Positions 1 through 8,654 of a stretch of 43,435 nucleotides of DNA are shown here, piece by piece. A program made the position numbers and the translations under genes. The notes below the pieces were generated by a model. That model was not told where the DNA came from, did no database searches, and was given only the letters and a program-made list of their open reading frames with translations. Position 1 is the first letter of the stretch, and every line of letters starts with the position of its first letter. The DNA comes from Rhodocyclales bacterium (GTDB lineage Bacteria; Pseudomonadota; Gammaproteobacteria; Burkholderiales; Rhodocyclaceae): positions 1 to 43,435 of the forward strand of contig JAQGMG010000032.1 of NCBI GenBank assembly GCA_028292485.1, read 5' to 3'.

Positions 1-2
1 AG

Positions 3-80
3 GGCGGGCGGGTCTACGGGAGCATGGCGGGGGCGGGGCTGCAGCAGCGCATTCTGGATCGCGCCTGGCCGATTGCCTAA
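3..80 (+). CDS. 3' end of an unidentified gene (partial, cut by window edge)
   Basis: An open frame enters from the left edge and stops at the TAA at 78-80. The 25 readable residues end in GLQQRILDRAWPIA and look like ordinary protein. Nothing identifies the family. The gene converges on the RND pump gene, whose stop is at 176. The 95 bases between the two stops hold the hairpin repeat described separately. Confidence 0.45.
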   Translation, partial: GGRVYGSMAGAGLQQRILDRAWPIA

Positions 81-85
81 ATTTC

Positions 86-186
86 GTAGGGTGTAATAAG
101 CGAAGCGCATTACACCTATGGGCGCGCATGGCAGACCTGTGCCGTGATACGAAAGGTTTAATGCGCTGGCTCTTATTACACCCTAC
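86..186. repeat. Inverted pair of GGTGTAAT...ATTACACC palindromic elements
   Basis: The segment 86-111 reappears almost perfectly as its reverse complement at 160-186. The left copy is itself a hairpin: GGTGTAAT (90-97) pairs with ATTACACC (109-116), with an inner GCG/CGC pair around a short loop. It lies between two convergent genes, so it could act as a bidirectional terminator or mRNA-end structure. It resembles the short intergenic palindromes scattered in many proteobacterial genomes. I see no transposase. Confidence 0.7.
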
Positions 187-3100
187 GCCCCTGCGGCTCC
201 GCCAGCGTGACCGTCAAGGGCCCGGCGCCGCTGTAACGGTCCAGGAACAGGTAAATCACCGGCGTGATGAACAGCGTGATCACCTGCGACACCAGCAGGC
301 CGCCGACGATGGCCACGCCCAGCGGCTGGCGCAACTCGGCGCCGGCGCCCAGGCCCAGCGCGATCGGCAAGGCGCCCATGAGCGCGGCCAGCGTGGTCAT
401 CATGATGGGCCGGAAGCGCAGCAGGCAGGCCGAGCGAATCGCCTCGGCCGGCGCCATGCCCTGGTTGCGCTGCGCATCGAGCGCGAAGTCGATCATCATG
501 ATCGCGTTCTTCTTGACGATGCCGATCAGCAGCACGATGCCGATGATGGCGATGACATTGAGCTCGGAGCCCACAAGGATGAGCGCCAGCAATGCGCCGA
601 CACCGGCCGACGGCAAGGTGGACAGGATGGTGACCGGGTGTATGTAACTTTCATACAACACGCCGAGCACGATATACATGGTGACGATGGCAGCGAGAAT
701 CAGCCACAACTCGTTGTCGAGCGACGACTGGAAAGCCAGTGCCGCACCCTGGAAACCCGTCTTCACCGAAGCCGGCACACCAATCTCCTGCTTGGCCGCA
801 TCGATTGCTTTTACAGCTTCTCCCAATGAAGCGCCGGGCGCCAGGTTGAACGAGAGGGTGCCCGCCGGAAATTGCGCGAGATGGTTGATGACGAGCAGGC
901 TGTTCTGCTCGACGATGCGCGCCACGCTGGTCAGTGGCACGACCTTGCCGCCACTGGGCACGTAGAGATCCTTGAGCGCATCGGGCCCTTGCTGGAATTC
1001 GGGCTGCACTTCGAGCACGACACGATAGAGATTGGATTGCGTGAAGATGGTCGAAACGAGGCGCTGGCCGAAAGCGCTGTAAAGCACATTGTCAATGCCG
1101 GCCGGTGTCACATTGAGGCGTGCGGCAGCATCGCGGTCGATCTCGATGTAGGTCTGCAGCCCCTTGTCCTGGTAATCGCTGGCGACGTCGGCAAGCTGTG
1201 GCGCGTTGCGTAAGCGATCGACCAGTTTCGGCATCCATTCGCCGAGCACTTCCGGGTCATTGGTCTGCAAGGTGTATTGATATTGGGTACGACTGATGCG
1301 GTCTTCGATGGTCAGGTCCTGCACCGGCTGAAGGTACAGTTTGATGCCGGCCACTTTTGCCACCGCTTCCTGCAGGCGCTTGGCAATTGCCGGTGCGCGT
1401 GCCGAACGTTCTTTCAGCGGCTTCAGGTTGATCAACATGCGTCCGTTGTTGAGCGCGGCATTCGCGCCATCGGTGCCGATGAAGGACGTCAGGCTTTCGA
1501 CAGCCGGGTCGTGCAAGATGATGTCGGCCAGCGCTTGCTGGCGCACGGCCATGGCGCTGAACGAGGTCGATTGCGTGGCATCGGAAATTCCCTGAATGAC
1601 GCCGGTATCCTGGACAGGAAAGAATCCCTTGGGCACCAGCACGTACAGCACGACCGTCAGCGCCAGGGTTACCGCTGCGACGATCAAAGTCAGCGCTTGG
1701 CGGTCGAGCACCCATTCGAGCATGCGGCCGTAGCGCGCGATGATGGCATCGAACGCGTGCCCGCTGGCGTGGTAGAAGCGCCCCTGCTTTTCCTCCGGCA
1801 CGTGTTTCAACAGGCGGGCGCACATCATCGGCGTCAGTGTCAGCGAGACGACGGCGGAAATGAGAATGGAGACAGCCAGCGTAATGGCGAATTCGCGAAA
1901 CAGACGTCCGACCACGTCGCCCATGAACAACAGGGGAATCAGCACGGCGATCAGCGACAGCGTCAGCGAGATGATGGTGAAACCGATCTGCTTGGCGCCC
2001 TTGAGCGCCGCCTGCATCGGCGACTCGCCGGCCTCAATGTAGCGCGACACGTTCTCGATCATGACGATTGCATCATCAACAACGAAGCCGGTGGCAATCG
2101 TCAGCGCCATCAGCGTGAGATTGTTGACCGAGAAGCCGGCGAGATACATGACGCCGAAAGTGCCTATCAGGGACAGCGGCACCGCCACGGCGGGAATGAT
2201 GGTGGCTGGCACATTGCGCAGGAACAGGAAAATGACCATCACGACCAGGCATACGGAGATGCCCAGCTCGACGCCGACATCCTCGATCGAGGCGCGGATC
2301 GTCACGGTGCGGTCGGTCAGCAGTTTCACTTCCACCGAGCCCGGCAAACTGGCTTGTAGTTGTGGCAAGAGCAGCTTGATACGCTTGACCGTGTCGATAA
2401 CATTGGCACCTGGCTGACGCTGTACGTTGAGCACGATGGCCGGCGTACGGTCGGCCCACGCGGCGAGCTTGGAATTCTCGGCACCGTCGACGATCTCGGC
2501 GACATCGCCGAGCCTTACCGGCGCGCCGTTCTTCCACGCCAGGATCAGATTGCGATACTCATCGGTCGTTTTGAGCTGGTCGTTGGCATCGATCGACGAT
2601 GAACGCTCCGGGCCATCGAAATTACCTTTCGCCTGCTTGGTGTTGGCATTGCCGATAACGGTGCGAATGTCATCCTGGTCGAGCCCGACGGCTGCCAGCG
2701 CGCGCGGATTGACCTGGATGCGCACGGCCGGCCGCTGCCCGCCGGAGATACTCACCAGGCCGACGCCGGGTACTTGCGAGACCTTCTGCGCCACGCGCGT
2801 TTCGATGAGGTCTTCGATGCGCGGCAAGGGCATCGTATTCGACATGACGGCGAGCGTCATGATGGGTGCATCGGCCGGGTTGACCTTGCTGTAGATCGGC
2901 GGATTGGGCAGATCGGTCGGCAGCAGATTGGAACCGGCGTTGATCGCGGCCTGCACCTCCTGCTCGGCGATATCGAGATTCAGATCGAGCGAAAACTGCA
3001 GCGTGATGACCGAGGCGCCCGCCGAATTCTGCGACGACATCTGCGTCAGCCCCGGCATCTGGCCGAACTGCCGCTCCAGCGGCGCGGTAACTGACGAGGT

Positions 3101-3277
3101 CATGACGTCCGGGCTCGCGCCGGGATAGAGCGTCACCACCTGGATGGTCGGATAGTCGACTTCCGGCAGCGCGGAAATCGGCAGCACACGCAAGGCAACG
3201 AGTCCCGCCAGCAGGATGGCAAGCATCAGCAGCGAGGTCGCAACCGGCCGCAGGATGAAGATGCGCGAAGGGCTCAT
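176..3277 (-). CDS. mdtB: RND-family multidrug efflux pump, MdtB/MuxB-like inner-membrane subunit
   Basis: The product (1033 aa) is a proton-driven resistance-nodulation-division transporter of the HAE1 class that takes drugs from periplasm or membrane and passes them to an outer-membrane channel. It opens with the typical first helix ([20 protein letters not shown]), followed by [20 protein letters not shown], very close to E. coli MdtB. The adjacent aspartates of the TM4 proton relay are present in [15 protein letters not shown], and the [20 protein letters not shown] block sits near the end. I take the ATG at 3277, 13 nt after the fusion-protein stop. The frame stays open for 39 more codons upstream, but those overlap the previous gene. 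No second RND gene (mdtC) follows, unlike mdtABC; the next gene is convergent. MdtB rather than MdtC assignment is by recalled sequence similarity. Confidence 0.93.
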   Translation of the reverse strand: MSPSRIFILRPVATSLLMLAILLAGLVALRVLPISALPEVDYPTIQVVTLYPGASPDVMTSSVTAPLERQFGQMPGLTQMSSQNSAGASVITLQFSLDLNLDIAEQEVQAAINAGSNLLPTDLPNPPIYSKVNPADAPIMTLAVMSNTMPLPRIEDLIETRVAQKVSQVPGVGLVSISGGQRPAVRIQVNPRALAAVGLDQDDIRTVIGNANTKQAKGNFDGPERSSSIDANDQLKTTDEYRNLILAWKNGAPVRLGDVAEIVDGAENSKLAAWADRTPAIVLNVQRQPGANVIDTVKRIKLLLPQLQASLPGSVEVKLLTDRTVTIRASIEDVGVELGISVCLVVMVIFLFLRNVPATIIPAVAVPLSLIGTFGVMYLAGFSVNNLTLMALTIATGFVVDDAIVMIENVSRYIEAGESPMQAALKGAKQIGFTIISLTLSLIAVLIPLLFMGDVVGRLFREFAITLAVSILISAVVSLTLTPMMCARLLKHVPEEKQGRFYHASGHAFDAIIARYGRMLEWVLDRQALTLIVAAVTLALTVVLYVLVPKGFFPVQDTGVIQGISDATQSTSFSAMAVRQQALADIILHDPAVESLTSFIGTDGANAALNNGRMLINLKPLKERSARAPAIAKRLQEAVAKVAGIKLYLQPVQDLTIEDRISRTQYQYTLQTNDPEVLGEWMPKLVDRLRNAPQLADVASDYQDKGLQTYIEIDRDAAARLNVTPAGIDNVLYSAFGQRLVSTIFTQSNLYRVVLEVQPEFQQGPDALKDLYVPSGGKVVPLTSVARIVEQNSLLVINHLAQFPAGTLSFNLAPGASLGEAVKAIDAAKQEIGVPASVKTGFQGAALAFQSSLDNELWLILAAIVTMYIVLGVLYESYIHPVTILSTLPSAGVGALLALILVGSELNVIAIIGIVLLIGIVKKNAIMMIDFALDAQRNQGMAPAEAIRSACLLRFRPIMMTTLAALMGALPIALGLGAGAELRQPLGVAIVGGLLVSQVITLFITPVIYLFLDRYSGAGPLTVTLAEPQGRRV

Positions 3278-3290
3278 GCTAGCGACGCGC

Positions 3291-4862
3291 TCAGTTGCTG
3301 GCGGGGCTGCTGGCGGCACCGTCGCCGCGCCTGCGGTACGGCCGTTCGCCATTGGCCCAGTCAGGACGTGGGCCCCGCTCTGCTTGCGGCACACTCTGGC
3401 CGCCCTGCCTCATGCCGTCGGCATTCTGGCGCCTTTGTTGCCATTGCGCCCTGTCGCCCGCTGGGGCGCTATCGGTACTACCTGCGTCTGGACGTTTGCC
3501 CGGCCCTCGAGGTCGATCGCCTTGCGGGCCACTCTGACTTTCGGCCAGTGGAGCACTGGCGTCTCCACCACGCCGGCCACGTCCGCCCCGGCCCGCACCG
3601 CGCGGCCGTTCCTTGAGCAGACTCGCCGCATTGGCGACCTCGACCTTGGCTCCCTCGCGCAGTTGATCGACACCGTCAATGACGACGATATCCCCCGCTT
3701 GCAGACCTTGCGTGATTTCGGTGCCCGAGCCCTCGGTCGCGCCGGTTGTCACAGGACGCTGCGTCACACTGTTGTCGGCCTTGACGAGGTACACGAAGGT
3801 GCCGGTGCGGCCACGCTGGATGGCGGCAGACGGCGCGATGATCGCGTTTGGCCGCGTCTCGGCGAGCACGCGCACATTGACGAACTGGTTAGGGAAGAGC
3901 GTACCGTCCTCGTTGGCGAAAGAGGCCTTGAGCTTGACCGTGCCCGTCGTCAGATCGATCTGGTTATCGAGGGAAACGACACGACCGTCGGCAAGCATCT
4001 GCTTCTGCCCGCGATCCCATGCCTCCGCGCGCAAGGTGCGGTTATCGTGCAATGGCCCGAGCACCGCAGGCAGCTGCGACTCAGGCAGGGTGAACACGAC
4101 GCTGATGGGTTGCACCTGATTGATTGACACGATGCCATTGGCATCGGAAGTGTGAATCATGTTGCCAGCATCGACCTGCCTCAGGCCGAGGCGGCCGCTG
4201 ACGGGCGCCACGATGCGCGTGTAACTCAGTTGCAGTTTGGTGCTGTCGACCTGGGCCTGATCCGACTTGATGACGCCTTCATACTGACGTACCTGCGCCT
4301 CAGCTGTATCCACCTGCTGACGCGAAATGGAGTCCTGGGCCAGCAGGGTCTGGTAGCGTGCCAGATCGCGCCGTGCATTCTGCAACTGCGCCTGGTCCCT
4401 CGCCAGTTGCCCCTCGGCCTGCGCCACCTCCACCAGCAACGGCGCACGGTCGATCTCGGCAAGCAGCTGACCGGCGCGAACCATCTGCCCTTCCTTGAAA
4501 TCCAGGCGGTTCAACTGCCCATCGAGGCGGGCATGAACAATGACCGAGTTTGCCGGCGTGACGGTGCCGAGGCTGGCGAAATAGATCCTGAGTTCGCCCT
4601 GACGCACATTACCGACCTGCACCGGGATTGCCTGCCCGGGTGGCCTGCCCCCTCGGCGCGAGGAGTTTCCGCCAGCAGCGCTGCTATTGGTGCCATTGGC
4701 AAGATTTCCTCCTGGCGTTGCAGAACCGCGCCAGTGCGACCATCCCCAAACCAGGGCGCCTGCGGCAACAAGCGCCAAAAGCAGCCAGATCAGGCGACGA
4801 CGGGGCCGTGCCGGCGATGCGTGAAGAATGTCTGCATTCTGTTCTGATGGGCGCTTGTCCAT
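3291..4862 (-). CDS. mdtA: Periplasmic membrane fusion protein of the RND pump (MdtA-like) with an Arg/Gly-rich tail
   Basis: The product (523 aa) is the adaptor linking the RND pump to an outer-membrane channel. A basic N-terminus (RPRRR) precedes one transmembrane anchor at about residues 23-42. A lipoyl-like half-motif ([19 protein letters not shown]), an alpha-helical hairpin (about 140-200), a second half-motif ([19 protein letters not shown]) and a beta-barrel region follow. The last 90 or so residues are unusual: low-complexity, rich in Gly, Arg, Pro, Asp and Gln, probably disordered in the periplasm. I choose the ATG at 4862 (MDKRPSEQN); a longer frame from 4898 is possible. The pump gene starts 13 nt downstream, so the two form an operon. 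Confidence 0.92.
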   Translation of the reverse strand: MDKRPSEQNADILHASPARPRRRLIWLLLALVAAGALVWGWSHWRGSATPGGNLANGTNSSAAGGNSSRRGGRPPGQAIPVQVGNVRQGELRIYFASLGTVTPANSVIVHARLDGQLNRLDFKEGQMVRAGQLLAEIDRAPLLVEVAQAEGQLARDQAQLQNARRDLARYQTLLAQDSISRQQVDTAEAQVRQYEGVIKSDQAQVDSTKLQLSYTRIVAPVSGRLGLRQVDAGNMIHTSDANGIVSINQVQPISVVFTLPESQLPAVLGPLHDNRTLRAEAWDRGQKQMLADGRVVSLDNQIDLTTGTVKLKASFANEDGTLFPNQFVNVRVLAETRPNAIIAPSAAIQRGRTGTFVYLVKADNSVTQRPVTTGATEGSGTEITQGLQAGDIVVIDGVDQLREGAKVEVANAASLLKERPRGAGRGGRGRRGGDASAPLAESQSGPQGDRPRGPGKRPDAGSTDSAPAGDRAQWQQRRQNADGMRQGGQSVPQAERGPRPDWANGERPYRRRGDGAASSPASN

Positions 4863-4920
4863 TATTCTTTTCCCGGCTCTTCGGTGAACGACATGCATCG
4901 AGGATGATCAGCGACGATCC

Positions 4921-4968
4921 TATATAGCAGCCGGCGTGCCCGTGGTTACGGTTTGTAAGCGTTTGTAA
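4921..4968 (-). promoter_or_regulatory. Candidate activator-dependent promoter of the RND operon with a tandem operator
   Basis: Two identical octamers, GTTTGTAA at 4951-4958 and 4961-4968, lie exactly 10 bp apart. On the minus strand they read TTACAAAC twice. A TATATA box at 4921-4926 sits about 60 bp upstream of the fusion-protein start, with a poor -35 between box and repeats. Tandem repeats one helical turn apart next to a weak -35 are typical of OmpR-family response-regulator sites, and such regulators often control RND pumps. No regulator gene is visible nearby. The assignment is inference. Confidence 0.45.
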
Positions 4969-5136
4969 TGAAAGCGCTGGCGCTGCGTACAGCGTGCGGA
5001 TGGAGTCCGGGCATGTTGCCGAATCGGTCATGGCATTCTCAAGCTTGATGCAGGGCGGATTACAATTGGGCACGCGGCGGCGCCAAAAGCGTGACGGCCG
5101 ATTCTTGACACCAGCGTGCATCGGGCACGTATTGAT

Positions 5137-6489
5137 ATGGACGTTGCGATACTTCTTGTCTTGATCTTGCTGAACGGGGCATTTGCCATGTCGGAGATCG
5201 CCCTGGTAACTGCCCGCAGGGCCAGGCTGCAGAAGTACATCGAAGAGGGCGATGTCGGCGCAATCGCAGCAGCCAAACTCGGCGAAGACCCCACAAAATT
5301 CCTGTCGACGGTGCAGATCGGAATCACCTCTATCGGTGTCCTGAACGGTATCGTCGGTGAAGCGGCATTTGCCCAGCCGTTTGCGCACTGGCTCGAACAC
5401 ATCGGCTTGCAGGAGCCCGCTTCGGGCTATGTGGCAACCATTCTGGTGGTGCTGACCATCACCTACATATCGATTGTCGTTGGCGAGCTGGTTCCCAAAC
5501 GACTCGGTCAGTTGCAGGCCGAAACGGTTGCGCGCATGGTGTCGCGGCCGATGACCTGGCTGGCAGTCCTCACCAAGCCTTTCGTGCAGTTGCTGACGGG
5601 GTCCACGCACCTGATCTTGCGCGTGCTTGGTGTAAGCAACGTCGGCTCCAACACGGTCACTGAAGAAGAAATCCACGCCATGCTTGCCGAGGGATCGAGT
5701 GCCGGTGTCATCGAGCACCAGGAACATGCAATGGTGCGCAATGTATTCCGCCTGGACGAGCGCCAGATCACCTCGCTGATGGTGCCACGCAGCGACATCA
5801 CCTATCTCGACGCCGATCGGCCCTGGGACGAGAACCTGACGCTCATCGAACAATCCGAACGCTCGCGTTTTCCGGTCGTACGTGGCGGTCTGGACAACAT
5901 CATTGGCGTCATTAATGCCAAGCAGTTATTCGCCACCACCGTTCGCGGCAACGTACCCGACTTGTCAAAGAATCTGCAGACCCCGGTTTTCGTACCCGAA
6001 AGCCTGACCGGCATGGAGCTGCTGCAGAACATCCGCTCCTCGGGCGTGCAGCTGGCTTTCATCATCGACGAATACGGCGAAGTGCAAGGCATCGTGACCC
6101 TGAAAGACATCATGGAAGCGATCACCGGCGAATTCAAGACGCGGCATGCGCAGGATGGCTGGGCCGTTCAGCGCGACGACGGCTCGTGGCTGCTCGACGG
6201 CCTGATCCCGGTGCCAGAGCTCAAGGACCGGCTCGAACTGAAGTCGGTACCGGAAGAAGAAAAGGAACGCTACCAGACGCTCAGCGGCATGATGATGCTC
6301 ATGCTCGGCCGCATTCCGCACACGGCCGACAAGGCAACGTGGGAAGACTGGTCGTTCGAGATCGTGGACATGGATGGCAAACGTATCGACAAGGTTCTGG
6401 CCATCAAGCTGACAGTCAGCGACGACTCGCAAGACCATGCTGCCGAACATGGCACCAGCCAGCAACAAGGCTCAAACGGATCCCCATAA
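5137..6489 (+). CDS. CNNM/CorC-HlyC family membrane protein with CBS domains
   Basis: The product (450 aa) belongs to the DUF21-CBS-CorC_HlyC family, often annotated as hemolysin-like and now linked to Mg/Co transport or ion homeostasis. The N-terminal 190 or so residues hold several transmembrane segments, starting LLVLILLNGAFAMSEIALV and including the family's IVVGELVPKRLGQ stretch. Two CBS repeats follow at about 205-330 (MVPRSDITYLDADR; FIIDEYGEVQGIVTLKDIME). A CorC/HlyC domain occupies about 345-430. I prefer the ATG at 5137 because the first helix follows at once, as in relatives; a GTG at 5116 is in frame. It is divergent from the RND operon. Substrate cannot be told from sequence. Confidence 0.9.
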   Translation: MDVAILLVLILLNGAFAMSEIALVTARRARLQKYIEEGDVGAIAAAKLGEDPTKFLSTVQIGITSIGVLNGIVGEAAFAQPFAHWLEHIGLQEPASGYVATILVVLTITYISIVVGELVPKRLGQLQAETVARMVSRPMTWLAVLTKPFVQLLTGSTHLILRVLGVSNVGSNTVTEEEIHAMLAEGSSAGVIEHQEHAMVRNVFRLDERQITSLMVPRSDITYLDADRPWDENLTLIEQSERSRFPVVRGGLDNIIGVINAKQLFATTVRGNVPDLSKNLQTPVFVPESLTGMELLQNIRSSGVQLAFIIDEYGEVQGIVTLKDIMEAITGEFKTRHAQDGWAVQRDDGSWLLDGLIPVPELKDRLELKSVPEEEKERYQTLSGMMMLMLGRIPHTADKATWEDWSFEIVDMDGKRIDKVLAIKLTVSDDSQDHAAEHGTSQQQGSNGSP

Positions 6490-6590
6490 AAAACTTGATA
6501 TTGCATGACTGGGCAGAGCCCAATAGGCTACGCAATGCGTGCCCCTGAGCTCGTCGGCACGGCCTTGATCAACAACGTATGGAGACATCC

Positions 6591-6899
6591 ATGGCCGATG
6601 AATGCAAACACGTTGCCGGCGTTCGTGACGTAACACCCAGTGCGCTGGGCTGCGAAGAGTGCTTGAAGATCGGCAGCAAGTGGGTGCACTTGCGCCTGTG
6701 CAGAACCTGCGGTCATGTCGGTTGTTGTGATCAATCGCCGCACCGCCACGCGACCAAACATTTCCACGCCACGTCTCATCCCGTCATCGAGGGCTACGAC
6801 CCACCCGAAGGCTGGGGCTGGTGTTATGTCGATGAAATATTCTTCGATCTGAGCGACCAGAAGACGCCGCACAACGGGCCGATTCCGCGTTTCTTCTGA
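6591..6899 (+). CDS. Small UBP-type zinc-finger protein
   Basis: The 102-residue product is almost entirely one ZnF-UBP domain. The metal-ligand pattern is visible: CEECLKIGSKWVHLRLCRTC, then GHVGCCDQSPHRHATKHFHATSHP with clustered Cys and His. In eukaryotes this fold binds the C-terminus of ubiquitin; in bacteria the stand-alone form has no settled function. I choose the ATG at 6591 because GGAG at 6581-6584 is well placed; the in-frame ATG at 6579 lacks a site. The next gene starts 29 nt after the stop, so the two are probably co-transcribed and functionally linked. Confidence 0.88.
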   Translation: MADECKHVAGVRDVTPSALGCEECLKIGSKWVHLRLCRTCGHVGCCDQSPHRHATKHFHATSHPVIEGYDPPEGWGWCYVDEIFFDLSDQKTPHNGPIPRFF

Positions 6900-6928
6900 G
6901 ACAGGTTCTGAGCGGCCACCACGACGGA

Positions 6929-8632
6929 ATGCAAACCATGGCCAAGCCGACGCTCGACATCGATCAGAACGCTGATCAAGGCACGCAGGAAAGCCCCGAC
7001 GACCCCTATGAGCGCGTCGCACAGACCTTCCCGCGCCTGGACCAGGACACGGTAGCGCGCATCGCCGCTTATGGCGCAGAGGAAGTGATTGCGCAAGACA
7101 CGCTGATTTTCGAACGCGGTCAGCGCAGCATCGATTTCTTTGTACTGCTCGCCGGCGAAGTCGAAATCTTCGAGATCGACGAACACGGGCAGTCGCAGAC
7201 AGTCACCGTGCATCACGCCGGGCAATTCACCGGCGAATTGCATCTGCTCAATGGCAGGCAATCTCTGGTCAGTGGGCGAACCCGCGTCGAGACACGTGTC
7301 ATACGCATCGAACCCGCTGCTTTCAGGCGCCTGATCAGCGCGGAGCCGGACATTGCGGAAGTCATCCTGCGCGCGCTGATCCTGCGCCGCGTCGGCTCCC
7401 TCAAACATTCGCGCGGTGCGATCTCGGTCATCGGTAGCGGCCATGGTGGCGATACGTTGCGCATCCAGCGCTTCCTGTCACGCAACGCCTATCCCTTCCG
7501 CCTTCTCGATATCGACACCGACCCGCACGCACGCGACCTGATCGAAGATTGCACGCTGACGCCCGAGCAATTTCCCGTTGTGCTGTCGCCTGGCAAGCCC
7601 GCATTGTTCAATCCCGGCAACGCTGCCCTGGCAGACGCACTTGGCCTCGCGGAAACGCTGGATTCGCAACGCATCTATGACCTCGCCGTGGTCGGTGCAG
7701 GGCCTGCCGGGCTGGCTGCGGCCGTGTATGGCGCGTCTGAAGGGCTGGACACCATAGTCATAGAAAGCCTGGCGCCAGGCGGCCAGGCTGGTACGAGCTC
7801 GAAGATCGAGAACTACCTGGGTTTTCCAACTGGCATATCGGGCGCTGCGCTCGCCGGACGGGCGCAAGTACAGGCCATGAAATTCGGCGCCAACCTCGCC
7901 ATCTCGCGCGCCGTGACTGGCCTCGATTGTGAGGAGAGCCCCTATACCCTGCGCCTGGAAGACGGACAGACCCTGCGGGCACGCTCCATCATCGTGGCAA
8001 CCGGCGTGCGCTATCGCAAGCTCGATCTGCCCAACTACGACGACTTCGAGGGGCAAGGCATTCACTACGCCGCAACCCCCATCGAACAGAAGCTGTGTCT
8101 GAATGAAGAAGTCGTCGTCGTCGGCGGTGGCAACTCTGCCGGGCAGGCCGCAGTCTTCCTTTCGCGCAGCGTGGCGCACGTACACATACTCGTGCGCGGC
8201 CATGGTCTGGCAGCCACCATGTCCGATTACCTGGTGCAGCGTCTGATGTCGTCGCCGAAGGTCACCTTGCATGCCCGCAGCGAAGTGACGGCGCTCGAAG
8301 GCAAGCCATTCCTGCAGCAGGTCACCTTCACCCATCGCGACACCGGCGCATCCACCACCCGGCCGGTTTCAAACCTGTTTGTCATGATCGGTGCCGAACC
8401 CAACACCGACTGGCTCGATGGTTGCCTGGAACTGGACCGCACCGGCTTCGTCAAGACCGGCTATGACACCAACGGGCAATTGCTGCGCTCGGCGTATGCA
8501 ACGACATTGCCAGGCGTCTATGCCGTCGGCGACGTGCGCTCAGGCTCGGTCAAGCGCGTCGCCTCCAGCGTCGGCGAAGGCTCCGTAGTCGTGCAGGCAA
8601 TCCACCAGTACCTGCACCCCGAGCCTGTCTGA
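6929..8632 (+). CDS. Cyclic-nucleotide-binding domain fused to a thioredoxin-reductase-like flavoprotein
   Basis: The product (567 aa) has three parts. Residues about 35-150 form a cNMP-binding/Crp-like fold (LAGEVEIFEIDEHGQ, GQFTGELHLLNG). Residues about 163-240 look like a thioredoxin/glutaredoxin fold (AISVIGSGHGGDTLRIQRFL, EQFPVVLSPGKPALFNPGN) with no CxxC. Residues 250-565 are a two-dinucleotide-domain flavoprotein: FAD motif VVGAGPAGLAAA, NADPH motif VVGGGNSAGQAAVFLSRS and a C-terminal VYAVGDVRSGSVKRVASSVG that closes over FAD. Where thioredoxin reductases have CATC, this protein reads HYAATPIEQ, so the disulfide is missing. It may act as an NAD(P)H/FAD sensor or a reductase with another acceptor. 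It probably shares an operon with the upstream UBP zinc finger. Confidence 0.9.
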   Translation: MQTMAKPTLDIDQNADQGTQESPDDPYERVAQTFPRLDQDTVARIAAYGAEEVIAQDTLIFERGQRSIDFFVLLAGEVEIFEIDEHGQSQTVTVHHAGQFTGELHLLNGRQSLVSGRTRVETRVIRIEPAAFRRLISAEPDIAEVILRALILRRVGSLKHSRGAISVIGSGHGGDTLRIQRFLSRNAYPFRLLDIDTDPHARDLIEDCTLTPEQFPVVLSPGKPALFNPGNAALADALGLAETLDSQRIYDLAVVGAGPAGLAAAVYGASEGLDTIVIESLAPGGQAGTSSKIENYLGFPTGISGAALAGRAQVQAMKFGANLAISRAVTGLDCEESPYTLRLEDGQTLRARSIIVATGVRYRKLDLPNYDDFEGQGIHYAATPIEQKLCLNEEVVVVGGGNSAGQAAVFLSRSVAHVHILVRGHGLAATMSDYLVQRLMSSPKVTLHARSEVTALEGKPFLQQVTFTHRDTGASTTRPVSNLFVMIGAEPNTDWLDGCLELDRTGFVKTGYDTNGQLLRSAYATTLPGVYAVGDVRSGSVKRVASSVGEGSVVVQAIHQYLHPEPV

Positions 8633-8654
8633 TCCAGGCCCTGTCTGCGCGAAT

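Noticed and set aside
128..3128. Many open frames on the plus strand opposite the RND pump gene
   Set aside because: They are shadows of a GC-rich gene in the other strand; none has family features and all lie within the pump gene.
6591..6899. A bacterial ubiquitin-like pathway, suggested by the UBP zinc finger
   Set aside because: No E1, E2, JAB or ubiquitin-like gene is nearby; the stand-alone finger occurs in many bacteria without such a pathway.
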